64,000 nucleotides of DNA from Maricaulis parjimensis (GTDB lineage: Bacteria > Pseudomonadota > Alphaproteobacteria > Caulobacterales > Maricaulaceae): positions 149,216-213,215 of the forward strand of contig NZ_JADOTT010000006.1 of NCBI RefSeq assembly GCF_016817355.1, read 5' to 3'. Position numbers and translations under genes: made by a program. Below, piece after piece: positions 53,335 through 61,555 of the stretch (position 1 is the stretch's first letter; each line of letters starts with the position of its first letter). The notes beneath the pieces are model-generated. The model searched no databases, was not told the DNA's origin, and saw only the letters and a list, made by a program, of their open reading frames with translations.

Positions 53335-53720
53335 CGCTCTGCCTTCCAGTAGAGGACGCCCTGCGCCAGGCCGTAGACGCCGCAAATGGCCGGCATGACC
53401 CAGAGAAGGCTGATCGTGGGCACGTCGACGGCGCCTTCCAGAAAGCCATAGCCGAAAGCGGCGAAACCGACGATCCCCGTCGCCCAGAGCAAGGCTTCGG
53501 AGGTGATGCGTTGCTGGAACTCATCCATCGCCTTGTAGCGCTCGACGAAGGCTTTCAGCGCGTAGAGCGCCGGAATGAGCGGGGTCAGCGAAGCCAGGCC
53601 GGCAGACCAGCCCGACAATTCCCCATTCCGTATCGCGATGATCGAACCGACCAGGACCAGCGCATAGGCCAGCATGGCCAGGCCGAAATGCTTCACATAG
53701 CGACGGCTGACATCACTCAT
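53331..53720 (-). CDS. small four-helix membrane protein
   Basis: A 129-residue protein with four hydrophobic segments (about 12-32, 39-58, 75-95, 100-122) and a short charged loop (KAFVERYKAMDEFQQRITSEAL). Unknown family; similar small membrane proteins often sit beside YozG/XRE-type regulators. The ATG at 53720 follows GGAGGCCG and overlaps the stop of the previous ORF (ATGA). The stop overlaps the regulator start. The EFQQ-type segment is typical of such partners. Function unknown. Confidence 0.8.
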   Translation of the reverse strand: MSDVSRRYVKHFGLAMLAYALVLVGSIIAIRNGELSGWSAGLASLTPLIPALYALKAFVERYKAMDEFQQRITSEALLWATGIVGFAAFGYGFLEGAVDVPTISLLWVMPAICGVYGLAQGVLYWKAER

Positions 53721-53863
53721 TGTTCGGCCTCCAGGGTGATCGCAGCCGGTGCGGCCGGCGCGGTCCTGTCTTGCGCCGACAATCCGCCAGCAATGGCGGC
53801 GAGCGCGGTGCTGATCGCAATGATCGCGCCGACCAGGGGCGTGACTTGCTTGCAGGTGAACAT
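53717..53863 (-). CDS. 48-residue exported or membrane peptide
   Basis: First gene of the XRE unit. It starts at an ATG at 53863 with GGAGAAAGCC just ahead, and its stop overlaps the ATG of the membrane-protein gene. One hydrophobic segment (VGAIIAISTALAAIAGGLSA, 11-30) with Cys at residue 4, then an Ala/Pro-rich tail. It may be a signal-bearing periplasmic peptide or a single-span protein. No family recognised. Confidence 0.6.
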   Translation of the reverse strand: MFTCKQVTPLVGAIIAISTALAAIAGGLSAQDRTAPAAPAAITLEAEQ

Positions 53864-53893
53864 GGCTTTCTCCATCAACCATCCATGACATAT

Positions 53894-53911
53894 TGTCAGG
53901 ACAACCTGACA
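53894..53911. promoter_or_regulatory. operator 1 of the XRE unit
   Basis: TGTCAGGACAACCTGACA: perfect seven-base arms TGTCAGG/CCTGACA around ACAA, 31 bases upstream of the unit's first ATG. A flanking TGACA-TAT-TGTCA dyad shares its left arm. Confidence 0.7.
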
Positions 53912-53925
53912 CTCCTGAGCGCGCA

Positions 53926-53943
53926 TGTCAAGACAACCTGACA
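53926..53943. promoter_or_regulatory. operator 2 of the XRE unit
   Basis: TGTCAAGACAACCTGACA: the same palindrome with one change from operator 1, 32 bases away centre to centre, about three helical turns. Confidence 0.7.
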
Positions 53944-53971
53944 AATCGTCATGTAGTCACGACAAAGACAA

Positions 53972-54000
53972 AGGGCGGCACCGCTGTGGCACCGCCCTTT
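53972..54000 (-). terminator. terminator of gltX
   Basis: GGGCGG/CCGCCC stem 28 bases past the gltX stop, followed by TTTG on the minus strand and TTTC on the plus strand, so possibly bidirectional. Confidence 0.65.
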
Positions 54001-54028
54001 CTTCAATTCATTCAGAGTGTTGCCGAGA

Positions 54029-55366
54029 TCAGGCCGTTTCGCCCTGCAGGCGTTTCAGCACGGTCTCGCGGCCCAGGAGCGGCAGGAGGACGGCCATTTC
54101 CGGTCCGCGCGGCTCGCCGGTCAGCATGAGGCGCAGCGGCATGAAGAGCTGTTTGCCCTTGCGGCCGGTGGCCTCTTTCAGGGCATTCGTCCATTCGCCC
54201 CAGCTCTCGCCGGTCAGCTCGCCCTCGGGCAGGTGCCGGGCGGCGGCTTCGGCATAATCGGCCTCCTCGATCACCGGAGTGACCGGGCCGGCGACCAGCT
54301 GGGCCCAGGCCTTGGCGTCAGCGAGGACTTCCAGATTGGGGCGCACGGCATTCCAGAAGGCTTCACCGCCATCGGCGTCCAGCGCGGCCAGGCGCGGCTG
54401 GGCCGTCTCATAGCTCATCGAGTGCAGGAGTTTGGCATTGACGCGCTTGAGCTCCTCCGGATCGAAGCGGGCCGGCGAACGGGACAGCTTGCCCAGGTCG
54501 AAGCCCTCGAGCAGGCCGTCGACATCGGCGAAGGCGTCAACCGCGTCGGAGGTGCCGATCTTGGCCAGGAGCGACATGATCGCCATCGGCTCCAAACCGT
54601 CCTCGTCACGCAATTCCTGGATGCCCAGCGAGCCCATCCGCTTGGACAGCTTGCCGCCATCCGCGCCGACCAGGAGCGCCTGGTGGCCGAATTGCGGCGC
54701 GGACCCACCCAGCGCCTCGAAGACTTCGATCTGGGCACCGGAATTGGTCGTGTGGTCCTCGCCGCGGATGATGTGGGTGATACCGGCATCGATATCATCC
54801 ACCACGCTGGGCAGGGTGTAGAGATAGGAGCCGTCTTCGCGGATCAGGATCGGGTCGGAGAGCGAGGAGGTCTCGATCGTCACCGGACCGCGCACCATAT
54901 CGTCCCAGCTGACCGGATTGCCGGAGAGTTTGAAACGCCAGTGCGGCTTGCGGCCTTCCGCTTCCAGTGCGGCCTTGTCTTCGTCCGTCAGCGACAGGGC
55001 GGCGCGGTCATAGACCGGCGGCCGGCCATTGGCCATTTGCAGGCGGCGCTTGCGGTCCAGCTCCTCACCGGTCTCATAGCAGGCATAGAGAAGGCCCATT
55101 TCCTTGAGCTTCTCAGCGGCCTGGCCATAGACGTCGAACCGGTCGGACTGTTTGAACGTGTCGTCCCAGCTGATCCCCAGCCAGGTCAGATCGGCCCGGA
55201 TCCCGTCCTCAAAAGCCTGCGTGGAGCGTTCCACATCCGTATCGTCGATGCGCAGCAGGAATTGCCCGCCAGCCTTGCGCGCGAAGAGATAGTTGAAGAT
55301 CGCGGTGCGAACATTGCCGACATGGAGTTTCCCGGTCGGGCTCGGCGCAAAACGGACTTTGGTCAT
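54029..55366 (-). CDS. gltX: glutamate--tRNA ligase
   Basis: Class I synthetase of 445 residues charging tRNA-Glu. The HIGH motif is FAPSPTGKLHVGNVRTAIFN (6-25), the KMSKS counterpart is GGKLSKRMGS (about 240), and the connecting fragment LLRIDDTDVERS is intact. The start at 55366 (MTKVRFAPSPTG) is the normal family start; the longer frame extends upstream without pattern. Many alphaproteobacteria have two GltX copies, one charging tRNA-Gln as well; which type this is cannot be told here. Confidence 0.96.
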   Translation of the reverse strand: MTKVRFAPSPTGKLHVGNVRTAIFNYLFARKAGGQFLLRIDDTDVERSTQAFEDGIRADLTWLGISWDDTFKQSDRFDVYGQAAEKLKEMGLLYACYETGEELDRKRRLQMANGRPPVYDRAALSLTDEDKAALEAEGRKPHWRFKLSGNPVSWDDMVRGPVTIETSSLSDPILIREDGSYLYTLPSVVDDIDAGITHIIRGEDHTTNSGAQIEVFEALGGSAPQFGHQALLVGADGGKLSKRMGSLGIQELRDEDGLEPMAIMSLLAKIGTSDAVDAFADVDGLLEGFDLGKLSRSPARFDPEELKRVNAKLLHSMSYETAQPRLAALDADGGEAFWNAVRPNLEVLADAKAWAQLVAGPVTPVIEEADYAEAAARHLPEGELTGESWGEWTNALKEATGRKGKQLFMPLRLMLTGEPRGPEMAVLLPLLGRETVLKRLQGETA

Positions 55367-55436
55367 CGGGGCAGGCCTTGGCTCTGTGTGAAGCCGCACG
55401 GCTTAGCGCTGTGCGCGGGTTCGGGCAAGCGGGGGT

Positions 55437-55871
55437 TCAGTGTTTCCCCGCCACGAGCCGGTACACCGCGCCACCTACAAGCCCCACACCTCCGAAGAGG
55501 GCGCTGGTCAGGAGGCCTTCTGCGCCGGCATCGAGGGTGAAGACGAAGACCTGGATCATGACGGCGCCGGTCAGACCGCCCAGGAGGGCGGCCTGCCAGA
55601 TCGCCTGCCAGCGCAGGACGTGCATCAGCCAGGCAGCGACCAGGGTCGGGAGGAGGGTGAAGGCGGCGATATAGGTGCCGAAGAGGAGGCTGGCGGGGAT
55701 CAGGCTCTGGAGGAAGTCCTGCAGATCACGGGCGGTCGTCGTGCCTTCGAACAGGCTGAGGATTCCGAAGGTGAGCGTCAGGGTGAGCCCGCTGGCGATA
55801 CTGGCCGCCAGCCAGGCAAGGCTTGGACGGATGATATGGACCGGGCGTGTGGCGATTGCGGCAGTGCTCAT
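55437..55871 (-). CDS. hypothetical four-helix membrane protein
   Basis: A 144-residue protein with four hydrophobic segments (about 18-40, 55-80, 88-108, 116-138). The start at 55871 has GGAGGCTGTC ahead; upstream the frame runs into repeats. The segment WLMHVLRWQAIWQAALLGGLTGA is distinctive but not recognised. It lies directly upstream of gltX on the same strand with a 70-base gap. Unknown function. Confidence 0.75.
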   Translation of the reverse strand: MSTAAIATRPVHIIRPSLAWLAASIASGLTLTLTFGILSLFEGTTTARDLQDFLQSLIPASLLFGTYIAAFTLLPTLVAAWLMHVLRWQAIWQAALLGGLTGAVMIQVFVFTLDAGAEGLLTSALFGGVGLVGGAVYRLVAGKH

Positions 55872-55955
55872 GACAGCCTCCATTTCCTTGATTTCTGTTT
55901 TGACAGAAATTTGAGAAGGCGAGGATGTGGTGGGGTGTCGCAGGGGGATGAGCAC

Positions 55956-56097
55956 CCCCTCTCCCCCGCCGGGGAGAGGGATAAAGGGTGAGGGGCGCGC
56001 GGCGTCAGCCGCGCAAGCAATGAGTTTTTGGTGGCCGCTTTGCGGCTGCCCCTCATCCGCCGCTTCGCGGCACCTTCTCCCCGGTGGGGGAGAAGGG
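55956..56097. repeat. composite palindromic element, copy 4 (no gene)
   Basis: CCCTCTCCCC/GGGGAGAGGG hairpin, ATAAAGGGTGAGGGG, a core with a GCGCGGC/GCCGCGC stem, CCCCTCATCCGCCGC-TTC-GCGGC, then CCTTCTCCCC/GGGGGAGAAGG. It shares the overall plan and end blocks with the copies at 52984 and 56153 but has a different core. Confidence 0.65.
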
Positions 56098-56152
56098 GTG
56101 GGGATAGATGACACGGTGAAGCAGCATTGCGGCGAGCAAAATGGGTCGCGAA

Positions 56153-56290
56153 CCTCCTTCTCCCTGGGGAGAAGGTGCCCCGCAGGGGCGGATGAGGGGA
56201 AACGGCGAGGTCTTCGCGATCTCATGTGAACACCGGGATTTTCCCCTCTCCCGGCGCATTCGCGCCACCCTCTCCCCATGGGAGAGGGAG
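56153..56290. repeat. composite palindromic element, copy 5 (no gene, inverted relative to copy 3)
   Basis: CCTCCTTCTCCC/GGGGAGAAGG hairpin, GCCCC-GCA-GGGGC hairpin, GGATGAGGGG, core AACGGCGAGGTCTTCG ... CACCGGGATTT, CCCCTCTCCCGGCGC-ATTC-GCGCC, CCCTCTCCC/GGGAGAGGG. It is the reverse complement of copy 3 nearly throughout. Copies 4 and 5 fill the 468-base gap 55872-56339. Confidence 0.75.
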
Positions 56291-56339
56291 TGGGAGCTTT
56301 GCCCGTCTCAAAGCCAGTGCGGCCTCGGAAATCAGAGCC

Positions 56340-58010
56340 CTACCCGCCCGACTTGAAATGGTTGGTGATGGGATACCGCCGGTCGCGGCCGAAGTTTTTG
56401 GGGCCGATCTTGACGCCGGGCGGGGCCTGGCGGCGTTTGTATTCGGCGCGGTAGAGGAGGTTTTCGATGCGGCGGACCGTGTCCTCGTCCTGGCCTTCGG
56501 CGACCAGTTGGCGGACCGAGCGTTCTTCCTCGATCAGGCCGTAGAGGATGGCATCCAGCACGTCATAGGGCGGCAGGCTGTCCTGGTCTTTCTGGTCTTC
56601 GCGCAGTTCGGCCGAGGGCGGTTTGGTGATGATGCGTTCGGGGATGACCTCGCCGACCGGGCCGAGGCCGGGTGAACGGGTCTGGCCATTGCGCCACCAG
56701 GCGAGCTCGAAGACTTCCGTCTTGTAGACGTCCTTGAGCGCGTTATAGCCGCCATTCATGTCGCCATAGAGGGTGGCATAGCCGACCGCCATTTCCGACT
56801 TGTTGCCGGTGGACAGGACCATGGGACCGAACTTGTTGGACAGGGCCATCAGGATGACGCCGCGGGCGCGCGACTGGATGTTTTCCTCGGTCGCGTCCGG
56901 CTCGGTGCCGCGGAAAGCGGTGGAGAGCGTCTTGCCGAAGGCCTCGATGGTCGGTTCGACATCGATGATGTCATAGCGCACGCCCAGGCGTTCGGCGCAG
57001 GCACGGGCATCCTCAAGGCTTTCCTCGGACGTGTATTTGGACGGCATCATCACCGCCCAGACCCGGTCCGGCCCCAGCGCATCAGCGGCGATGGCGGCGG
57101 AGATGGCACTGTCGATACCGCCGGACATGCCCAGGACGACGCCCGGGAAACCGGCCTTGTCGACATAGTCACGCAGGGCCAGCGTCATGGCTTTCCAGTC
57201 GGCTTCCAGACCGATCACGCGCGGTGCGCTGTCGCCGCCCGTCGCGGTCCAGCCGGTCTCGGTGCGCTGCCATTCCACCAGGTCGAGGGCTTCCTCGAAG
57301 GCGGGCAGGCGCTGCACGGTTTCGCCCTCGCCTTCACCGGTCCAGGAGAAGCTGGCGCCATCAAAGACGAGCTCGTCCTGACCGCCGACCTGATTGATGA
57401 AGACCAGCGCCTTGCGGCCCTCCCAGCTGTCGAACCAGGTGGAGAAGGCGGTCTTGCGCTCACGCTCGATCGTGCGCCGCCAGGGCGAGCCATTGATCGA
57501 GATCATCATTTCCGCGCCCTGTTCGATCAGGGCCTTGGGCACGGTGTCGTACCAGAGGTCCTCGCAGATCGGCAGGCCGAGGCGGATGCCGCGCCATTTG
57601 ACGATTTCCGGCACCGGTCCGGGCTGGAAGACGCGCTTCTCGTCGAAGACGGCGTAATTGGGAAGCTCATGCTTGAAGCGCAGGGCGACGAGATGACCGT
57701 CCTCCACCAGCGCCACGGCATTGTGGAGTTTTGCGCCCTGCCGCCAGGGCAGGCCCATCAGGATGGCCGGACCGGACTTGCTGTCCTCAATGAGCTGGTC
57801 GAGCGCCGTGCGGCAGGCTTCCACAGCGGCCGGTTTCAGCACCAGATCCTCGGGCGGATAGCCCAGCAGGAACATTTCCGGGAAGACGATCAGGTCGGCA
57901 TTGCGAATGCGGGCCTGGGACAGGGCGGCGCGCGCCTTGGCCAGATTGCCCTTCACATCCCCGACAACCGGGTTGAGCTGGGCGGTGAGAATGGAAATCC
58001 GGTCTGTCAT
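56340..58010 (-). CDS. nadE: glutamine-dependent NAD+ synthetase
   Basis: Two-domain enzyme of 556 residues, last step of NAD synthesis. The N-terminal nitrilase-like glutaminase domain shows Glu in FPEMFLLGYPPEDL (about 44), Lys in FKHELPNYAVFDE (about 113) and Cys in LPICEDLWYD (about 149). The C-terminal ATP-pyrophosphatase domain has GVVLGMSGGIDSAISAAIA and LSTGNKSEMAVGYATLYGD. All catalytic residues present. No clear Shine-Dalgarno is seen. Two repeat elements lie beyond its 3' end. Confidence 0.97.
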   Translation of the reverse strand: MTDRISILTAQLNPVVGDVKGNLAKARAALSQARIRNADLIVFPEMFLLGYPPEDLVLKPAAVEACRTALDQLIEDSKSGPAILMGLPWRQGAKLHNAVALVEDGHLVALRFKHELPNYAVFDEKRVFQPGPVPEIVKWRGIRLGLPICEDLWYDTVPKALIEQGAEMMISINGSPWRRTIERERKTAFSTWFDSWEGRKALVFINQVGGQDELVFDGASFSWTGEGEGETVQRLPAFEEALDLVEWQRTETGWTATGGDSAPRVIGLEADWKAMTLALRDYVDKAGFPGVVLGMSGGIDSAISAAIAADALGPDRVWAVMMPSKYTSEESLEDARACAERLGVRYDIIDVEPTIEAFGKTLSTAFRGTEPDATEENIQSRARGVILMALSNKFGPMVLSTGNKSEMAVGYATLYGDMNGGYNALKDVYKTEVFELAWWRNGQTRSPGLGPVGEVIPERIITKPPSAELREDQKDQDSLPPYDVLDAILYGLIEEERSVRQLVAEGQDEDTVRRIENLLYRAEYKRRQAPPGVKIGPKNFGRDRRYPITNHFKSGG

Positions 58011-58083
58011 GATCGCGACTTAGACCGCGCCGCGCTTCATCGCAAGAGGTCAGCCACCCGCCGGGGCGCTGATCCGTCCTGCA

Positions 58084-59013
58084 TCAGTCGCCATAGCTGC
58101 GCGCACCGTCGATTGCCCGGGCGGCATCCAGTGCCCGCAGGCCGGCAATGCCCGGCACGGCAACCGGCGCTCCGTCGAGCACGGAGGCGATGAAGGCGTT
58201 GACGTTCGCGCCAAGCGAATCCTTGGCACTGGGATCGTCGGCGAAATCGGGATTGAGGTCGTAGGGCGTGGAATTCTTGAACGTCTTGGCGACGAAATCG
58301 ATTTCCAGCACGCCGGTCTCGTATTCCACGCGCATCTTGCGATCGCGCTCATGATGGACCCGGCTGGCTTTCAGCTCGGCGACGCAGCCATTGTCGAAGA
58401 CCAGCTTGGCCTGAGCCACATCCGGATGGCCGAAGCGGCCCTCATCGACAATGCCTTCGACTTCTTTCACGGCACAGCCGGCCAGGGCGATCACCAGGTC
58501 GAGATCATGCACCATGAGGTCCAGCGTGACGGAGACATCGAGGCAGCGTTCCGAGCGCGGGCCCATACGGCTGGCTTCCACGCGCAGCGGCTTGTCCGGC
58601 ACGTTGAACAGGCCCATCGCATTGAAGACGAAGCGCTCCTGGTGGCCGACCTGCAGCACGCAGCCATGGGCGGCCGCGAGGCCGATGAGTTCGCGCGCTT
58701 CCTCGACGGAAGAGGCAATCGGCTTTTCCACCAGGACGTGGCGGCCATGGGCGAGCGCCGCGGCGGCGGCCTCGAAATGGTGCACGGCCGGGCTGGCCAC
58801 GGTCACGGCATCGACCTCGGCGAGCATCTTGCCGAGATTGTCGAAGGCCTTGGCGCCATGCTTGGCCGCCAGATCCTTGGCGCGCTGCAAGTCGGGATCA
58901 TAGATACCGACGAGTTCCGCGCGGTCATGAGCGGCATATTTGGAGGCGTGAAATCCGCCGAAGACACCGGCACCGACAACGCCGGCACGCAGCACTTTGC
59001 TCTCCGAAGACAT
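58084..59013 (-). CDS. Gfo/Idh/MocA family oxidoreductase
   Basis: A 309-residue NAD(P)-dependent oxidoreductase. The Rossmann motif is AGVVGAGVFGGFHASKYA (10-27), the family EKP motif is HVLVEKPIASSVEEARELI (about 93), and the substrate-side catalytic segment has DLMVHDLDLVIAL. AAGGAAATG precedes the ATG. Family members act on sugars, inositol or UDP-sugar derivatives; the neighbours give no clue. Similar alphaproteobacterial proteins are found beside lipid A or envelope genes, but none is here. Confidence 0.92.
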   Translation of the reverse strand: MSSESKVLRAGVVGAGVFGGFHASKYAAHDRAELVGIYDPDLQRAKDLAAKHGAKAFDNLGKMLAEVDAVTVASPAVHHFEAAAAALAHGRHVLVEKPIASSVEEARELIGLAAAHGCVLQVGHQERFVFNAMGLFNVPDKPLRVEASRMGPRSERCLDVSVTLDLMVHDLDLVIALAGCAVKEVEGIVDEGRFGHPDVAQAKLVFDNGCVAELKASRVHHERDRKMRVEYETGVLEIDFVAKTFKNSTPYDLNPDFADDPSAKDSLGANVNAFIASVLDGAPVAVPGIAGLRALDAARAIDGARSYGD

Positions 59014-59149
59014 GGCATTTCCTTGTGTGACCGGGGGCGTGATAGCGCCCTGCCCCGCTCAATCAAGCGAAGCATGCATCAAGACGTGTTTCCGCGAATT
59101 GCAGGAAGCGGGCCGTTCAGCCCCAGATCAGCTAGCAATCAGCCAGTGA

Positions 59150-59641
59150 TCAGCCAGCGATGGACTTGGCCATGTGCCAGTTCGGCAGGGTCACACCCCG
59201 ACGTACGGGTGCCTGTTCACGAACGATTTCCCAGCCCTGACGGGTGAAGAAGGCCTTGGCCATGGTTGAGGCATCACTGGTCAGACGGTCCAGCCCGTCC
59301 GCCTTCGCTTCGGCTTCCAGCACGCTGTAGAGGTCATAGGCCACACCGCGGCCGATATAGGCAGGGGCGACGAAAGCGAAATCGATATGGCCGTCCTTGC
59401 GCAGGGTCATGAAGCCGATCACCTCGCCCTCGCCATCCTCGGCCAGCCAGACTTTCTGGTCACCCAGGCGCACACGCCAGACCTCGGTCTCCGGAAGGTC
59501 CGGCGCCCAGGCGGCCCGCTGGCTTTCGGTATAGTCGGGACCGGCTCCCTCGCGCACGGACGTAAAGAAGAGACGCGTCAGCGATCCCATATCGGCATCA
59601 CCGGCCCGTCGAATTGTCCACTCGCTTTGGCTCACGGCCAT
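59150..59641 (-). CDS. GNAT family N-acetyltransferase
   Basis: A 163-residue acetyltransferase. The domain begins TIRRAGDADMGSLTRLFFTS; the central segment DGHIDFAFVAPAYIGRGVAYDLYSVLEAEAKADG bears the acetyl-CoA loop (GRGVAYDL, a variation on RGxGxxL); SDASTMAKAFFTRQGWEIV is the C-terminal signature. GGGAGG suits a GTG start at 59635 slightly better than the ATG at 59641 used here; the difference is two residues. It diverges from the membrane-protein gene. The acceptor is unknown. Confidence 0.88.
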   Translation of the reverse strand: MAVSQSEWTIRRAGDADMGSLTRLFFTSVREGAGPDYTESQRAAWAPDLPETEVWRVRLGDQKVWLAEDGEGEVIGFMTLRKDGHIDFAFVAPAYIGRGVAYDLYSVLEAEAKADGLDRLTSDASTMAKAFFTRQGWEIVREQAPVRRGVTLPNWHMAKSIAG

Positions 59642-59722
59642 CCTCCCTACCTCAAACTGCAGCGCGGACGGCTTGCACCGCCTCTTCACCGCTTTACCAT
59701 GACATACGGGAGGGACTGCCAG

Positions 59723-60502
59723 TTGGACAATGAGGAAAAGCCGAAGGATCGGTCATCCGACCTTCTGGATTCCATTTCCATTGCCGCTTTTGACGTGGAC
59801 GGGCGGATTTTCCGCACCGTCTGGCATTCCCTTGTCCGCGCGCCGGAGGTGGCGCAAGCGGCCCTTGCCGGGGATTATACACGCTATATCGCCCCGATCC
59901 GGCTTTTCGTGGCGCTGTTCGGCTTCCAGTTTGTCGTGGCCAGCATATTTGACATCGCGCTGACCGGATCGCTGGAACAATTGGCGTCATCGCTGACACC
60001 TGAGCAAATCCAGTCCTGGCTGGCCATGGGACAAATGCCGGATGGCAGTGCCGTCACTATCGCAGCCGTCGACCAATCACTGGAGGAATGGGGCAGTATC
60101 TTCATCTGGCCCGTCACCATTCTGGCCTCCCTGCCCTTCCTTCTGGTGCTGAAACTCTATCGCCCGTCCATCCCGTTTTGGGGGCATGTCCAGATCTATC
60201 TGACGTCGTCGAATGCCAGCTTCTTTCTGTTGATCCTGATGATCCCGTTGATCTCTGTTTCCTATGCCGCCTTCATGGCGGGCATGGCGTTCGGGCTTCT
60301 GGTCTATTTCGTCGTCATGATCTGGCTGGTGGCGCGGTTTTACAGTCATTCGACCACGGGAACGGTGCTGCGGGCGCTGGGACTCATCCTGTTATTGCCG
60401 GTCACCCTGGCCATTTCCACGACCGGCCAGCTTCTCGTCATGGCCTGGTCTCTGGACCATGACTTCAATCTCTCTTTCGCCGAGCTGATGCGGCTCTACT
60501 AA
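59723..60502 (+). CDS. DUF3667-like multi-span membrane protein
   Basis: A 259-residue protein with about five transmembrane segments (first at about 61-79). The part IFRTVWHSLVRAPEVAQAALAGDYTRYIAPIRLFVALFGFQF resembles the membrane part of DUF3667, but the N-terminal zinc ribbon is missing. The start is a TTG at 59723 behind GGGAGGG; an ATG at 59699 has no Shine-Dalgarno. The oxidoreductase follows 25 bases after the stop, so the two may be cotranscribed. Function unknown. Confidence 0.7.
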   Translation: MDNEEKPKDRSSDLLDSISIAAFDVDGRIFRTVWHSLVRAPEVAQAALAGDYTRYIAPIRLFVALFGFQFVVASIFDIALTGSLEQLASSLTPEQIQSWLAMGQMPDGSAVTIAAVDQSLEEWGSIFIWPVTILASLPFLLVLKLYRPSIPFWGHVQIYLTSSNASFFLLILMIPLISVSYAAFMAGMAFGLLVYFVVMIWLVARFYSHSTTGTVLRALGLILLLPVTLAISTTGQLLVMAWSLDHDFNLSFAELMRLY

Positions 60503-60527
60503 TCCTCCCCAACCAAAGGAAAGCACG

Positions 60528-61523
60528 ATGAAATCGCGTGAAATCCATCTCAATGAATATCTGAAGGGCGAACCCCGCCACGAGAATTTCTCCCTGGTCG
60601 AGGTCGATGTCCCTGCGCCCAAGGATGGCGAGGTCACGGTCAAGAACCACTATATCTCCGTGGACCCCTACATGCGTGGCCGGATGAGCGGCATCCGCAC
60701 CTATATCGGCCCGTTCGAACTGGGCCAGGTGATGGAAGGCGGCGCTGTCGGCGAAGTGGTCGAGTCCAAGGATGACCGTTTCAAGCCGGGCGATTTCGTC
60801 AATTCCATGCATGGCTGGCGCGAGGCCTATACGGCGTCGGCGGACGGCCTCACCAAGATCGACACCGACCTGCTTCCCGCCCAGGCCTATCTGGGTCTGG
60901 CCGGCATGCCGGGCCTGACCGCCTATGCCGGGATCAAGCGCATTATCGACCTGAAGGAAGGCGAGACGCTGTGGATGTCCGCCGGTGCAGGCGCGGTCGG
61001 CACGGCCGGTATCCAGTTTGCCAAGGCGATGGGTGCCACAGTGATCGCCACGGCCGGCGGCCAGGAGAAATGCGATTTCGTGAAGTCCCTCGGTGCCGAC
61101 CATGTCATCGACTACAAGGCGACCGACAATCTGACCGCCGCCATCCAGGCCGTCGCCCCGAAGGGCATTGACGGCTATTTCGAGAATGTCGGCGGCACGC
61201 ACTTCACGGCGGCCCTCAATGTGCTCAAGCCGATGGGACGCATGGCGGCCTGCGGCATGATCCAGCGCTATAATGACACCGAAGCCTCGATGATCCCGGA
61301 CAATCTCACCCAGATCGTCGGCAAATCGCTGAAGATCCAGGGCTTCATCGTCTCCAACCATTTCGATCTCATGCCGACCTTTGTCGGTGAGCTGGGCGGC
61401 TGGATGGCTCAGGGCAAGATCCAGCTGGCCGAGACCGTGATGGACGGGATCGAAAAGGCGCCGGACGCCTTCATGGGCCTCTTCACCGGTGCCAATACGG
61501 GCAAAATGCTCGTAAAGATCTGA
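60528..61523 (+). CDS. NADP-dependent oxidoreductase, CurA/prostaglandin-reductase-like MDR
   Basis: A 331-residue zinc-free medium-chain reductase. N-terminal HYISVDPYMRGRMSG (about 41-55) and LGLAGMPGLTAYAGI (about 124) identify the leukotriene B4 dehydrogenase/CurA group; the cofactor fold is VSAGAGAVGTAGIQFAKAMGA-like (here MSAGAGAVGTAGIQFAKAMG) and FENVGGTHFTAAL. It reduces alpha,beta-unsaturated carbonyls with NADPH. AAAGGAAAGC precedes the ATG. A strong hairpin terminator follows. Confidence 0.93.
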   Translation: MKSREIHLNEYLKGEPRHENFSLVEVDVPAPKDGEVTVKNHYISVDPYMRGRMSGIRTYIGPFELGQVMEGGAVGEVVESKDDRFKPGDFVNSMHGWREAYTASADGLTKIDTDLLPAQAYLGLAGMPGLTAYAGIKRIIDLKEGETLWMSAGAGAVGTAGIQFAKAMGATVIATAGGQEKCDFVKSLGADHVIDYKATDNLTAAIQAVAPKGIDGYFENVGGTHFTAALNVLKPMGRMAACGMIQRYNDTEASMIPDNLTQIVGKSLKIQGFIVSNHFDLMPTFVGELGGWMAQGKIQLAETVMDGIEKAPDAFMGLFTGANTGKMLVKI

Positions 61524-61528
61524 TCAAG

Positions 61529-61555
61529 TCCCCGGAACCCCCAGGGGTTCCGGGG
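61529..61555. terminator. strong hairpin between convergent oxidoreductase and histidine kinase genes
   Basis: CCCCGGAACCCC-CAG-GGGTTCCGGGG is a near-perfect stem of 11-12 pairs. It has no long T-run; it probably limits read-through in both directions. Confidence 0.6.

Noticed and set aside
52984..56290. Clustered repeats resembling a CRISPR
   Set aside because: Units are palindromic, of unequal spacing and orientation, and there are no spacers or cas genes.
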